Shown: positions 42,515 to 51,700, counted from the stretch's first letter. The stretch is 64,000 nucleotides of DNA from Citricoccus alkalitolerans (GCF_039528175.1 NZ_BAAALH010000002.1:124001-188000); one strand, 5' to 3'. Made by a program: numbers and translations. The notes: generated by a model from the letters alone, not told the origin.

Positions 42515-43092
42515 GCCTTCCCCTCCCGTTCAGAGGCGGCCGTCAGCGTACTCACGATCTCCGGTAACAGCTGGCGGGCCCGGTCGCGGACCTGGTCCTC
42601 GGTCAGCACGGCCATCGGGTGCTCGGTGCGGATCCATTCGTAGTCCGGGGCGCCCTGCACCCCGGCCATGGTGCGGCCCGTGACGTCGAAGGCGTCGGTC
42701 AGCACGACGGCGGCAGGCAGGCCGGCCCGTTCGAAGTTGATCCCGTCCGCCACAGCGGCCGCGCTGCAGGAACCGCAGTCACCGACCCCGGTGATCACGA
42801 CGTCGCAGGCCTCCCGATATCGGGAGACGATCTCCTCGTCCACGGGGACGGAGAAGTTCCGCTTGGTCTCCACCAGGGTGACCTCTACGGCACCATGCTC
42901 CTCGACCAGTAACTGGCCCACGGTCTGGAGCAGCAGCATGGCGTTGTGTTTGGTGTTGTCGAGCAAGCCGATCCGGGCTCCGGACAGCGAGTCCGGACGG
43001 ACCGACAGCTTGGGGGCGGGCCGGCCCTCGGCTCCGGCGCCGTCACCGGACTGCACGCGCAGGCCTGTGGGGTCCAGAATGGTCTGGGTCAT
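42511..43092 (-). CDS. UGSC-family (seleno)protein homologue with a CGSC motif, copy 2
   Basis: A 193-residue protein with GDCGSCSAAA (Cys106 and Cys109); the first Cys is encoded by TGC at 42775-42777, not by TGA. LLDNTKHNAMLLL and EHPMAVLT correspond to blocks in copy 1. AGGAG precedes the ATG. It lies 10 nt downstream of a Zn alcohol dehydrogenase and is coupled to the partner gene. This context points to a role in processing the product of the upstream alcohol/aldehyde dehydrogenases. Confidence 0.8.
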   Translation of the reverse strand: MTQTILDPTGLRVQSGDGAGAEGRPAPKLSVRPDSLSGARIGLLDNTKHNAMLLLQTVGQLLVEEHGAVEVTLVETKRNFSVPVDEEIVSRYREACDVVITGVGDCGSCSAAAVADGINFERAGLPAAVVLTDAFDVTGRTMAGVQGAPDYEWIRTEHPMAVLTEDQVRDRARQLLPEIVSTLTAASEREGKA

Positions 43093-43102
43093 GTCCGCTC
43101 TC

Positions 43103-44287
43103 CTACTGCTCGTGGACGATGATGCCGCGAACGTTCCTGCCGGCCAGCAGGTCCTCATAGGCGGTATTCACCTCGTCCAGCGTGTATTTGCGGGTGATGA
43201 GTTCGTCCAGCTTCAAGTCCCCTGCGCGGTAGAGGCCCAGCAGCTTCGGGATGTCATACAGCGGATTGCAGTCGCCGAACAGGGCGCCGCGGATCTGCCG
43301 CTGGTAGCTGATGAGCATTCCTGCGTGGATGGTGACGGCCTGCTCGTTCAGGTGACCCACCGAGGTGACGGTGAGCTTGCCACCCTTGCCCGTCATCGCG
43401 ATGCCGGCGTTGGCCATCTCCTGGGTGACGACGTCCGCCGTGATGATGACCTTGTCAGCCAACTGCCCCCATGTGGTCTCCACCACGAAGTCATGGGCTT
43501 CCTGGGCGGTGGCGAACGCATGAGTGGCGCCGAACAGCTCCAGTGCGGACTCACGCTTGAATGCCACGGGATCCACGACGATCACGTTCTTGGCGCCGGC
43601 GTAGCGGGCACCCTGGACCGCATTGGAGCCGACACCGCCGGCACCGAAGATGACGACCGTATCGCCGGCACGGACCTCGGCCGCGTAGACCGCCGAGCCC
43701 CAACCAGTGGGTACTCCACAGCCCACGAGGGCGCCGATCTCGAAGGGGATGTCATCCGGCAGCGGGACGGCGGCATACTCGGAGAGCACCGTGTACTGGG
43801 AGAAGGTGCCCAGGGTGCAGAACCCTCCGACGTCCTCTCCTTCACTGTCGTGGAAGCGGAAGGTGTCGTCCAGGAACATGCCTGTCCCGGCGTTGAGGCC
43901 CTTCACGCACATGTTCTGGTGCCCGGTCGAACAGGGACGGCAGGCACCGCAGGCGGGGATGTAGGCACAGACGACGCGGTCGCCCGGCTTCACCCGGGTG
44001 ACGCTCGGACCGACCGACTCCACGATGCCGGCCCCCTCATGGCCGCCCACGATCGGGAAGCGGACCGGGGCATCCCCAGCGGTGATGTGGTGGTCCGAAT
44101 GGCACAGGCCGGCGGCGTGGAGCTTGACCCGGACCTCGTGCTCCTTCGGCGGGTCCAGTTGCAGTTCGGTGACCTGCCAGCCGTCATGGGGACCCCGAGC
44201 AACGGCGGCCCGTGTGGTGAGGGCGGCACCGCCGGTCGGGGCGCTGGTGGGCTGCTCGTTGGCCGCAGTGGGCGTGGTGATAGCCAT
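43103..44287 (-). CDS. Zinc-dependent alcohol dehydrogenase, NDMA-dependent ADH subgroup
   Basis: A 394-residue MDR enzyme with catalytic zinc motifs GLCHSDHH and GHEGAG, a structural four-Cys loop (CGACRPC...C), GAGGVGSNAVQGA and the subgroup segment GCGVPTGWGSAV. The first roughly 25 residues are a Thr/Ala-rich extension. It is paralogous to the dehydrogenases at 45829-46932 and 13796-14926. It lies between an aldehyde dehydrogenase and the second UGSC-family gene. Confidence 0.88.
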   Translation of the reverse strand: MAITTPTAANEQPTSAPTGGAALTTRAAVARGPHDGWQVTELQLDPPKEHEVRVKLHAAGLCHSDHHITAGDAPVRFPIVGGHEGAGIVESVGPSVTRVKPGDRVVCAYIPACGACRPCSTGHQNMCVKGLNAGTGMFLDDTFRFHDSEGEDVGGFCTLGTFSQYTVLSEYAAVPLPDDIPFEIGALVGCGVPTGWGSAVYAAEVRAGDTVVIFGAGGVGSNAVQGARYAGAKNVIVVDPVAFKRESALELFGATHAFATAQEAHDFVVETTWGQLADKVIITADVVTQEMANAGIAMTGKGGKLTVTSVGHLNEQAVTIHAGMLISYQRQIRGALFGDCNPLYDIPKLLGLYRAGDLKLDELITRKYTLDEVNTAYEDLLAGRNVRGIIVHEQ

Positions 44288-44307
44288 GATGTCGGTCTGC
44301 CTTTCGT

Positions 44308-45798
44308 TCAGTTGGCCGCGGGCGTGGCGCCACGCATCGAGACGGTCTTGATCTGCGTCCAGTTGAGGACGGCGTCGGCGCCCATGGTCCGGCCGAATCC
44401 ACTGCTCTTGTAGCCGCCGAAGGGGCCGCCGATGACGCCGGCGCCCAGGGCGTTGTTGACGCCGACCTGACCGGCCTGCAGGGACCTGGACATCCGCACG
44501 GCGGTACCCACGTCCTGTGTCCACACGGAGGCCACGAGTCCGTAGTCCACACCGTTGGCCACCTCGATGGCCTCCTGCTCGTCGTCCACCGGGATGACCG
44601 AGAGCACGGGTCCGAAGATCTCCTCCTGGGCGATCTTCATGTCCGGGCGGACGTTGTCGAAGAGGGTCGGGTTCACGAAGAAACCATCACCGAAGTCGCC
44701 GCCGGAGGGTACGTCCCCGCCGACCACCACGTCGGCGCCGCCCGCCTTGCCGGCCTCGATGTACCCCATGACGCGCTCGTGCTGGCGGCCGTTGATCAAC
44801 GGGCCCATGTTCACCTGCTGGTGCCAGGGACCCACGGTGACCTTCTGCATGGCCGCAGCCAAGCGCTCGACCACTTCCTGGTGAACGCTGCGATGCACCA
44901 CCACGCGGGATCCCGCCGCGCAGATCTGCCCGGTGTTCAGGGTGATGCCGGTGGCGATCGCGGGTGCGGCCACGGAGAGGTCCGCATCCGGGAAGATCAC
45001 CTGAGGCGACTTCCCGCCCAGTTCCAGGTGGAGCGGGATGAGGTTCCGGGCACAGGCCTCCATCACGAGCGAGCCGGTGACCGGTGAGCCGGTGAACCCC
45101 ACGCGCCGGATGCCGGGATGCCTCGGGATGGCGGCACCGGCCTCGGATCCGAGACCGGTGACCACGTTGATCACGCCCGCCGGGATCCCGGCGTCCATGG
45201 CGAGCCGGGCCAACGCCAGGGGCGCCAGTGGAGCGTCCTCGGCCGGCTTGATGACGATGGTATTGCCCGCGGCGATCGCCGCGGCGACCTCATTGGTGAA
45301 CATCGGTCCGGGCGCGTTCCACGGGATGATCGCACCGACCACGCCATAGGGCTCGCGCAGGGTGAAGCCCAGCACGTCCGGCGAATAGGTCGGCAGCGAG
45401 ACGCCTTGGACTTTGTCCGCTTGGCCGGCGATGAAACGGATCATCCCCGCCAGGGGCGAGGGTCCCCAATGGGGGCGGCCGACGTCGCGGGATTCCAGCT
45501 GGTCCAGCACCTGGGAGTTCTCCTCCACGAGGGATGCCCAGCGGAACAGCAACCCGGCCCGTGCCGTGGCGTTCGTGTCGCGCCAGCCGGGCAGGGCACG
45601 CTCCGCGGCCTGGACGGCAGCGTCCACGTCATCGGCGTTGCTCCGGGGCACGCGTCCCATTAGACCGCGATCGGCCGGATTGATGACGTCGATGGTCTCA
45701 CCGGAGGCCGCGGATACCCATTCCCCGCCGATCAGTTGAACGTTGTCCTGGAGTAGTGGCGTGTCTAGTTGTGCCTGGGGATCGATGACTGCAGTCAT
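44308..45798 (-). CDS. Aldehyde dehydrogenase
   Basis: A 496-residue ALDH with IIPWNAP and GFTGSPVTG in the nucleotide site, catalytic Glu in LELGGKSPQV and catalytic Cys in LNTGQICAAGSRV. The C-terminal GGYKSSGFGR is intact. It sits between two NDMA-type alcohol dehydrogenases with gaps of 20-30 nt, so the operon can oxidise an alcohol to an acid. The substrate is unknown. Confidence 0.9.
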   Translation of the reverse strand: MTAVIDPQAQLDTPLLQDNVQLIGGEWVSAASGETIDVINPADRGLMGRVPRSNADDVDAAVQAAERALPGWRDTNATARAGLLFRWASLVEENSQVLDQLESRDVGRPHWGPSPLAGMIRFIAGQADKVQGVSLPTYSPDVLGFTLREPYGVVGAIIPWNAPGPMFTNEVAAAIAAGNTIVIKPAEDAPLAPLALARLAMDAGIPAGVINVVTGLGSEAGAAIPRHPGIRRVGFTGSPVTGSLVMEACARNLIPLHLELGGKSPQVIFPDADLSVAAPAIATGITLNTGQICAAGSRVVVHRSVHQEVVERLAAAMQKVTVGPWHQQVNMGPLINGRQHERVMGYIEAGKAGGADVVVGGDVPSGGDFGDGFFVNPTLFDNVRPDMKIAQEEIFGPVLSVIPVDDEQEAIEVANGVDYGLVASVWTQDVGTAVRMSRSLQAGQVGVNNALGAGVIGGPFGGYKSSGFGRTMGADAVLNWTQIKTVSMRGATPAAN

Positions 45799-45828
45799 GG
45801 GTGTCTCTCTTCCGTCTCTCGCGCTGGC

Positions 45829-46932
45829 TTAGTGCTCGATGTTGATGATGCCGCGGATGTTTTTCCCGTCGAGCATGTCCTGATAGCCCTCGTTGACCTG
45901 GTCCATCGTGTAGCGGTTGGTGATGAGCTCGTCGAGCTTCAACTTGCCGTTCAGATACATGCTGGCCAGCCGGGGTACGTCGTGCAGGGGGTTACACGCG
46001 CCGAAGATGGCGCCCTGGATTCGGCGCTGGAAGCCGATCAAGGCACCGGGGTGCTCCTTGATGGACCCGTTGCCGACGGCGGTGATGGTCACCTGCCCGG
46101 ACTTGCCGACGATGTTGATGGCGTCATGGATGACCTCGTCATGCAGACTGCCGACCGTGATGATCGCGTGGTCGGCCAGTTCGCCCCAGGTGGCCTCGAT
46201 GACGAAGTCGGTCGCGTCCTTGGCGTTGTCGAAGACGTGGGTGGCGCCGAATTCGAGGGCCTTGTCCCGCTTGAACTGCACCGGATCCACCACCACGACC
46301 CGCTGGGCACCGGCCATGGCGGCGCCTTGGACAGCGTTCATGCCGACGCCGCCGGCTCCGAAGATGACTGCGGTCTGGCCGACGCGGACGCCTGCGGCAT
46401 GCACCGCCGAGCCCCAGCCCGTGGGGACACCGCAGCCGATCAGGCAGGCCACCTCGAAGGGCAATTCCTCCGGGATCGGGATGACCGAGTATTCGGAGAC
46501 CACCGTGTGCTCGGAGAATGTCCCCAGGACGCACAGTCCGCCGAAGTCGACGCCGTCCTGGTGGAAGCGGAAAGTACCGTCCGGGAACTCGCCGGTCGCG
46601 GCATTCTTGCCAGAATCGCAGAGATTCTGGTGGCCGGTGGAGCAATAGCGGCAGGATCCGCAGGCGGGGATGAAGGAGCACACCACGTGGTCGCCCACCT
46701 TGACCCGAGTGACGCCCTCGCCCACCGCATCGATGATTCCTGCGCCTTCGTGTCCACCCACCACGGGCATACGCATGGGCGCATCGCCCTTCTGGATGTG
46801 GTCATCTGAGTGGCACATACCTGCGGCCATCATCTTGATACGGACCTCGTTGGCCTTCGGCTCATCGAGATCGAGTTCGGTGACTTCCCAGGGTGTTCCG
46901 GGTTCGCGGCATACGACCGCACGAGTCTTCAT
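45829..46932 (-). CDS. Zinc-dependent alcohol dehydrogenase, NDMA-dependent ADH subgroup
   Basis: A 367-residue paralogue of 43103-44287: GMCHSDDH, GHEGAG, a structural CGSCRYC...C loop, GAGGVGMNAVQGA and GCGVPTGWGSAV. I chose the ATG that starts the conserved MKTRAVVCREPG; the longer frame upstream covers the divergent promoter. It is the first gene of the operon running to the amidohydrolase at 38243. Confidence 0.88.
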   Translation of the reverse strand: MKTRAVVCREPGTPWEVTELDLDEPKANEVRIKMMAAGMCHSDDHIQKGDAPMRMPVVGGHEGAGIIDAVGEGVTRVKVGDHVVCSFIPACGSCRYCSTGHQNLCDSGKNAATGEFPDGTFRFHQDGVDFGGLCVLGTFSEHTVVSEYSVIPIPEELPFEVACLIGCGVPTGWGSAVHAAGVRVGQTAVIFGAGGVGMNAVQGAAMAGAQRVVVVDPVQFKRDKALEFGATHVFDNAKDATDFVIEATWGELADHAIITVGSLHDEVIHDAINIVGKSGQVTITAVGNGSIKEHPGALIGFQRRIQGAIFGACNPLHDVPRLASMYLNGKLKLDELITNRYTMDQVNEGYQDMLDGKNIRGIINIEH

Positions 46933-47067
46933 GCTCAGGGGGACCCTTTCTGGCAGGTGGCGCCGCGGACGAGGCGCCGGCGGTGAGGTGGGCGCATCAC
47001 CGGCTTCAGATGCCGGTGCTGCAACTGCCTCCACGGTGCTCCGTCCGCCGGTGCGCTGCCACGGGCT

Positions 47068-47082
47068 TTCCGCCGCACGGAA
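47068..47082. promoter_or_regulatory. TTCCG-N5-CGGAA operator between ADH and CoA-transferase operons
   Basis: TTCCGCCGCACGGAA is a perfect 5-5-5 inverted repeat, central in a divergent promoter. It could govern both operons. Confidence 0.6.
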
Positions 47083-47090
47083 GGATTCAC

Positions 47091-47106
47091 GGTGATCAGG
47101 GTCACA
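47091..47106. promoter_or_regulatory. CRP/GlxR-like site between ADH and CoA-transferase operons
   Basis: GGTGATCAGGGTCACA fits TGTGA-N6-TCACA with one mismatch. It is far from both starts (about 160-180 bases), which would suit activation. Confidence 0.5.
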
Positions 47107-47286
47107 TTGCCGTTTCCGGAGCATCCGGCGGTGCTCGGTCTTCTACGGCATGGAAACCTGGGTGACCCCAGGTGTCCGTGGAGATTGACTACTGAATGAC
47201 CGGACCGCCACCGGTCGCTTCACCAGCTGCCGGACCCGGGCCCGGCCTTCCCTCTCGAGACCAGAAGAGAAGTAGGACGCACCGTG

Positions 47287-48039
47287 ATGAACAAGTACCG
47301 CACCGATCTCCATGAACACCTGGACGCCGTCTGGGACGGCGCCTCGATCGCCGTCGGCGGCTTCGGGAGTTCAGGACGTCCGGATGCCCTGCTCAACGCA
47401 CTGTCTGATCTGGGCAAGAAGGAGCTGCACCTCTACGTGAACAACGTGGGGGATGATTTCACGGGCATCGGCCGGCTCGTCATGGAGGGTCGGGTCCGTC
47501 GGATGACCGGATCATTCCCGGTGCTGCCGGAGTTCTACGACGAGTACTTCGCCGGCCGCGTTGAGCTGGAGCTGATACCGCAGGGCACCCTGGCCGAGCG
47601 CATGCGGGCTGGCGGTGCCGGGATCGCGGCCTTCTTCACTCCCTCGGGTGCGGAGACCATGCTGGCGGACGGAACGTTTCCCGCCTCCTATTCCCACGGG
47701 GAGCCAGACCTCATGCTGCCCGCCAAGGAGGAGCGTGATTTCGACGGCCGAGCCCATGTCCTCGAGTACGGCATCCGTGCCGATTTCGGTCTCGTCAAGG
47801 CGCAACAGGCCGACCCCAAGGGCAACCTCCGCTTCCACCTCTCCGCCCGGAACTTCAATCCGCTGGCAGCCATGTCCGGGCGGACCACCTTCGTGGAGGT
47901 CGAACGGCTGGTGGACACCGGCTCGCTGGACCCGGACGACATCCATCTCCCCGGGGTCTTCGTTGACCACGTGGTGATGACTGCAGCACCCATCCCGGCT
48001 GACCTGCCCCGGCGGGCCGCCTCGCTCCAGAAGGGTTGA
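47287..48039 (+). CDS. CoA-transferase family I, alpha subunit
   Basis: A 250-residue subunit of a succinyl-CoA:3-oxoacid-type CoA-transferase. The family I alpha pattern IAVGGFGSSGRPDALLNAL is near the N-terminus and FFTPSGAET follows mid-protein. GTG at 47284 and ATG at 47287 are both possible starts behind AGGA. Together with the next gene it resembles PcaIJ/ScoAB; 3-oxoadipate is a plausible substrate in an aromatic island but not proven. Confidence 0.87.
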   Translation: MNKYRTDLHEHLDAVWDGASIAVGGFGSSGRPDALLNALSDLGKKELHLYVNNVGDDFTGIGRLVMEGRVRRMTGSFPVLPEFYDEYFAGRVELELIPQGTLAERMRAGGAGIAAFFTPSGAETMLADGTFPASYSHGEPDLMLPAKEERDFDGRAHVLEYGIRADFGLVKAQQADPKGNLRFHLSARNFNPLAAMSGRTTFVEVERLVDTGSLDPDDIHLPGVFVDHVVMTAAPIPADLPRRAASLQKG

Positions 48040-48041
48040 CC

Positions 48042-48713
48042 ATGTCCATGACCAATACCGAATCACCCCGGATCACCGGGCGCACACGGGACGAGATCGC
48101 CCAGCGCCTGGCTGCGGACTTGGTGGACGGCTACACCGTCAACCTCGGGGTGGGCATCCCGCTGGCGGTGCCTCAGCACATCCCCGCGGACCGAGAGGTC
48201 TTCCTCCAGTCCGAGAACGGGATCCTGGGGCTCGGTCCCGCGCCCGAGCCCGGCGCCGAGGATCCGGACCTGACCAACGCGGGGAAGCAGCCCACCAGCA
48301 TGATTCCCGGCGGGGCCATCGTGGACTCGGCCACCTCCTTCGCGATCATTCGCGGCGGCCACCTGGACGTGACCATCCTGGGAGCACTGCAGGTGTCTGA
48401 GACCGGCGACCTGGCCAATTGGTATGTCCCTGGCCGCAATCCTGCCGTGGGCGGTGCCATGGACCTCGTGGCAGGGACCCCGCAGGTCTGGGTCTGCATG
48501 GAGCATGTGGACCGCCAGGGTCAGTCCAAGCTCGTCCACGAGTGCGCCTTCCCACTGACTGGACGGGGCGTCGTCACCCGGGTGTACACGGACCTGGCGG
48601 TCTTCCACGTGATCGACGGGGTGCTGACGCTCGTCGAGTGCGCCCCGGGCGTCACTCCCGAGGAAGTCCGGTCGCGGACCGAGGCCGATTACGTGGAGGC
48701 GGTCCCGGCATGA
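48042..48713 (+). CDS. CoA-transferase family I, beta subunit
   Basis: A 223-residue beta subunit. The active-site glutamate that forms the CoA thioester lies in SENGILGLGP near residue 62. The glycine-rich VNLGVGIPLAVP and GGAMDLV motifs are present. It starts 2 nt after the alpha-subunit stop with AAGGG upstream, and its stop overlaps the amidohydrolase ATG. Confidence 0.88.
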   Translation: MSMTNTESPRITGRTRDEIAQRLAADLVDGYTVNLGVGIPLAVPQHIPADREVFLQSENGILGLGPAPEPGAEDPDLTNAGKQPTSMIPGGAIVDSATSFAIIRGGHLDVTILGALQVSETGDLANWYVPGRNPAVGGAMDLVAGTPQVWVCMEHVDRQGQSKLVHECAFPLTGRGVVTRVYTDLAVFHVIDGVLTLVECAPGVTPEEVRSRTEADYVEAVPA

Positions 48714-49657
48714 GCACAGGTCCCCAGCAGGACGCCGGTGCGCCGTCCCTGCAGCAGTGGCGGGACCTGGCTGCCATCGATGTCCACGTCCACGTCCACC
48801 GTTCGGTCCAGGACGACGCCGGCCCGGTCGAGTCCGGCGAACAGATGGGCGAGTATTTCGGGATCGGCACGATGCACGGATACACGGTCCCCGAGCTCGC
48901 CGCCTATTACCGCGAGCGCCGGATGGCCGCCGTCGTCTTCACGGTGGACTCGATCTCGGCCACCGGCGACGAACCGGTGCCGGGGAACCGCGAGATCGCC
49001 GAGCTCGCAGCCGAACATCCGGATGTGCTGGTGCCGTTCGCCAGCATCGACCCGGCCCGGGGCGCGGCCGGTGTGCGGGAGGCACGGATCCTCGCCCGCG
49101 ACTACGGCGTCCGCGGCTTCAAGTTCCATCCCGGTGTCCAGGCGTTCTACCCGGACGACCGGATGGCCTACCCCCTGTATGAGGTGATCGAGGAGTTCGG
49201 CCTGATCTCCCTGTTCCACACGGGGCAGACCGGCGTGGGGGCCGGCTCCCGGGGTGGGGGCGGGATACGGCTGAAGTACTCCCACCCGCTGGCCATCGAC
49301 GACGTGGCGGCGGACTTCCCGGACATGGACATCATCATGGCCCACCCGTCCTTCCCATGGCAGGACGAGGCCCTGTCCATCGCCCTGCACAAGCCGCGGG
49401 TCTACATCGATCTCTCCGGCTGGTCCCCGAAGTACTTCCCGCCGCATTTGGTGCAGTACGCGGACACGCTGCTCAAGCACAAGGTGCTGTTCGGCTCGGA
49501 CTTCCCGGTCATCACCCCGGAGCGGTGGATGGAGGCTTTCGACCAGCTGCCACTCCGGGACTCCGTGCGGCCTCTGATCCTGCGGGAGAATGCCGCCCGG
49601 CTGCTCGGGCTGCCCGGCGCCGCCACCGAGGCCCACTCCGCCACCACAACCACCTGA
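48710..49657 (+). CDS. Amidohydrolase-2 family protein
   Basis: A 315-residue metal-dependent TIM-barrel hydrolase with HVHVH near residue 26, FKFHPGVQ, MAHPSFPW and FGSDFPVI carrying the expected metal and catalytic residues. It has the look of CouO-type or 4-sulfomuconolactone-type hydrolases, but the substrate is not identifiable. It is coupled to the CoA-transferase beta subunit by a 4-nt overlap. Confidence 0.82.
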   Translation: MSTGPQQDAGAPSLQQWRDLAAIDVHVHVHRSVQDDAGPVESGEQMGEYFGIGTMHGYTVPELAAYYRERRMAAVVFTVDSISATGDEPVPGNREIAELAAEHPDVLVPFASIDPARGAAGVREARILARDYGVRGFKFHPGVQAFYPDDRMAYPLYEVIEEFGLISLFHTGQTGVGAGSRGGGGIRLKYSHPLAIDDVAADFPDMDIIMAHPSFPWQDEALSIALHKPRVYIDLSGWSPKYFPPHLVQYADTLLKHKVLFGSDFPVITPERWMEAFDQLPLRDSVRPLILRENAARLLGLPGAATEAHSATTTT

Positions 49658-49697
49658 ACTGCCCGCCGGGACAACCGGCGTTGTCGAGAGGAACACC

Positions 49698-50609
49698 ATG
49701 CAGGAACTCACCGGTCGCGTTGCCGTCATCACCGGCGGCAGCAGCGGCATCGGCCGTGGCATCGCCCTCGCCTGCGCCCGTGGCGGCATGACCGTCTACG
49801 TCACTGGACGCAGCGCAGACCACCTGGCCCAGACCCAGGCAGAGTTCTCCGCTCGGGGACTTGACGTGGCCACGCTTCAGGTGGACGTCACCGATCTGGC
49901 GGCCATGCAGCAGGCGGCTCAGCGCATCGAGGCCGAGCAGGGCCGCGTGGACCTGCTGGTCAACAACGCCGGGATCGGCCTGACCGGCCCTGTCTCGGAC
50001 GCCACGCCGGCCGACTGGGATTGGTTGATCGACGTGAACATCAAGGGCGTGGGCAACGGCATCCTGGCCTTCTTGCCGGCCATCCGTCGGCATGGCCACG
50101 GCGGGCACATCGTGAACACCTCGTCCATGGCCGGGCTGATGCCGGTGGTGGCCGGTCTGTACTCAATGTCCAAGGCCGCGATCATCGCCCTGTCCGAGGC
50201 CCTGCACATCGAGCTGCTGCCGGAGGGGATCGGCGTCTCGGCCTATTGCCCGGGACCCACCCATTCGAACATCGCCTCATCTGTCGCCAAACGACCCAGG
50301 GAGTACGGGGCCTCCGGTTACACGGCCCCCGGCCCCGAGGCCACCGAGTTCCAGCTAACACAGCCTTACATGAGCCCGGAGGAGGCCGGTGAGCGGGTCC
50401 TGGAAGGCGTCCGCCGCGGTGACATGTTCATCCTCACGCACCCCGAGTTCAAGGCCGGGGTGGCGGAACGTCACCGGGCGATCGAGGGTTCTTTCCCCGA
50501 CGAGCCACTGGACGAGGAACGGCGGGCCGCCATCCCGTTCCTGTTGTCCTCACCCGTCTATGACGAGGAGAACCGGAAGCCCGCCCCGCTATTCGAGCCC
50601 CTCGGCTGA
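49698..50609 (+). CDS. Short-chain dehydrogenase/reductase
   Basis: A 303-residue SDR with TGGSSGIGRG (residues 12-21), NNAGIG, Ser in NTSSMAG and catalytic YSMSK. The C-terminal region is about 40 residues longer than the classical 250. GAGAGG precedes the ATG. It is the last gene of the CoA-transferase operon. Its stop is 4 nt from the stop of the next, convergent SDR. Confidence 0.86.
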   Translation: MQELTGRVAVITGGSSGIGRGIALACARGGMTVYVTGRSADHLAQTQAEFSARGLDVATLQVDVTDLAAMQQAAQRIEAEQGRVDLLVNNAGIGLTGPVSDATPADWDWLIDVNIKGVGNGILAFLPAIRRHGHGGHIVNTSSMAGLMPVVAGLYSMSKAAIIALSEALHIELLPEGIGVSAYCPGPTHSNIASSVAKRPREYGASGYTAPGPEATEFQLTQPYMSPEEAGERVLEGVRRGDMFILTHPEFKAGVAERHRAIEGSFPDEPLDEERRAAIPFLLSSPVYDEENRKPAPLFEPLG

Positions 50610-50613
50610 TCCG

Positions 50614-51552
50614 TCAGGCATCACCGGGCGGCTGGCGCAGGGGGAAGGCCGTCATGCCACCGCCGTCGATGGGGATGGCCTGGCCGGTGATGTAGCCGGC
50701 GCCCGGCGAGGCGAGGAAGGAGACGAGCTCTCCGATGTCCTGGGGCTGCCCCACTCGACCGACGGGGATGTTCCGTCCGCGCTGCTCCAGGGTGGAGTCC
50801 ACGTCCAGGTCTGCGGACGGATCCAGGATCGCACGGCTGGTGGCCACCAGCCCCGGGCAGACCGCGTTGACGGTGATGCCCCAGGGGCCGAGGTCCATGG
50901 ACAGAGCACGCGTCATCCCGATCACGGCCGCCTTGGAGGCGGAGTAGGCCACGGAGAACGGCGCTGCGGTCAGTCCGGCCATGGATGAGATGCTGACGAT
51001 GCGTCCATAGCGGGACGACCGCATCAGGGGAACCGCGGCACGGCACATGGCGTAGGTCCCGCGCACGTTGACATCGATCAGCAGGTCGAAGGCCTCGTCC
51101 GGTACGTCTTGAATGTCCCGCCGGTCCGGTCCCTGCGGCGCGGCCGCGTTGTTGACGAGGATGTCGAGTCGGCCGTATCGATCCTGGACCGTCTGCATGA
51201 TCCGAGCGACGTCGGCCCGCTGGGAGATGTCCCCCAGCGCGGTGGTCACATCTACGCCGTCCTGACGCAACCGACCGGCGAATTCGTCCAGGCCACTGGT
51301 CGGGATCTGCCCGAGCAGCCGCTGGCGGTCGTTAGCCATACCGCGGGGCTCGCGGTCCGTGATGACGAGAGATGCGCCGCGGGCTGCCAGCGACGCTGCG
51401 ATCCCCTGCCCCATGCCGTCCGGTTTGCCACAGCCGGTGACGAGGGCCACCTGACCGGCCAGGGGCCGGTGTGAGCCGCCCTCGCCTACTGGTGCCTCGT
51501 CCGTCTGCCCTGCGGGGCTCTGGTGCTCTCGCGCGTGATGCTGATCTGTCAT
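50614..51552 (-). CDS. Short-chain dehydrogenase/reductase
   Basis: A 312-residue SDR with a His/Gln-rich N-terminal extension of about 30 residues, then TGCGKPDGMGQGIA, NNAAAP, SISSMAG and catalytic YSASK, ending in DGGGMTAF. The ATG at MTDQHH is the most plausible start, although no strong ribosome-binding site is seen. It is divergent from an IclR gene across a TTCCG-type operator and a CRP-like site. Confidence 0.84.
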   Translation of the reverse strand: MTDQHHAREHQSPAGQTDEAPVGEGGSHRPLAGQVALVTGCGKPDGMGQGIAASLAARGASLVITDREPRGMANDRQRLLGQIPTSGLDEFAGRLRQDGVDVTTALGDISQRADVARIMQTVQDRYGRLDILVNNAAAPQGPDRRDIQDVPDEAFDLLIDVNVRGTYAMCRAAVPLMRSSRYGRIVSISSMAGLTAAPFSVAYSASKAAVIGMTRALSMDLGPWGITVNAVCPGLVATSRAILDPSADLDVDSTLEQRGRNIPVGRVGQPQDIGELVSFLASPGAGYITGQAIPIDGGGMTAFPLRQPPGDA

Positions 51553-51635
51553 GGTCAGCGAATCTAGGTGCCCTGCCGCCAGCCCACAGCCCGGATTCCT
51601 TCCCGTGGAAGACGGCCCGCGCCGAGGCACCGGGC

Positions 51636-51650
51636 TTCCGCCCGGTGGAA
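51636..51650. promoter_or_regulatory. TTCCG-type operator between SDR and IclR genes
   Basis: TTCCGCCCGGTGGAA has one mismatch to TTCCG-N5-CGGAA and is part of a GGCTTCC/GGAAGCC repeat (51633-51653). A shorter TTCCCGTGGAA repeat lies at 51600-51610. Confidence 0.5.
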
Positions 51651-51684
51651 GCCGGGGGCTGTACTGCCAGCAGTACTTCACCAT

Positions 51685-51700
51685 GGTGATATACATCACA
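51685..51700. promoter_or_regulatory. CRP/GlxR-like site upstream of an IclR gene
   Basis: GGTGATATACATCACA fits TGTGA-N6-TCACA with one mismatch and ends 20 bases before the start codon, just upstream of the AGGAGG. Confidence 0.6.

Larger units (their letters stand above)
46933..47286. other. Divergent promoter region between ADH operon and CoA-transferase operon
   Basis: About 350 bases without a gene. It contains a perfect TTCCG-N5-CGGAA repeat at 47068 and a CRP-like site at 47091, only 8 bases apart. Nothing else was recognised. Confidence 0.5.

Noticed and set aside
28932..43092. Selenocysteine usage in the UGSC-family genes
   Set aside because: The first motif position is TGC in both genes and no in-frame TGA or SECIS-like hairpin is needed to read them.
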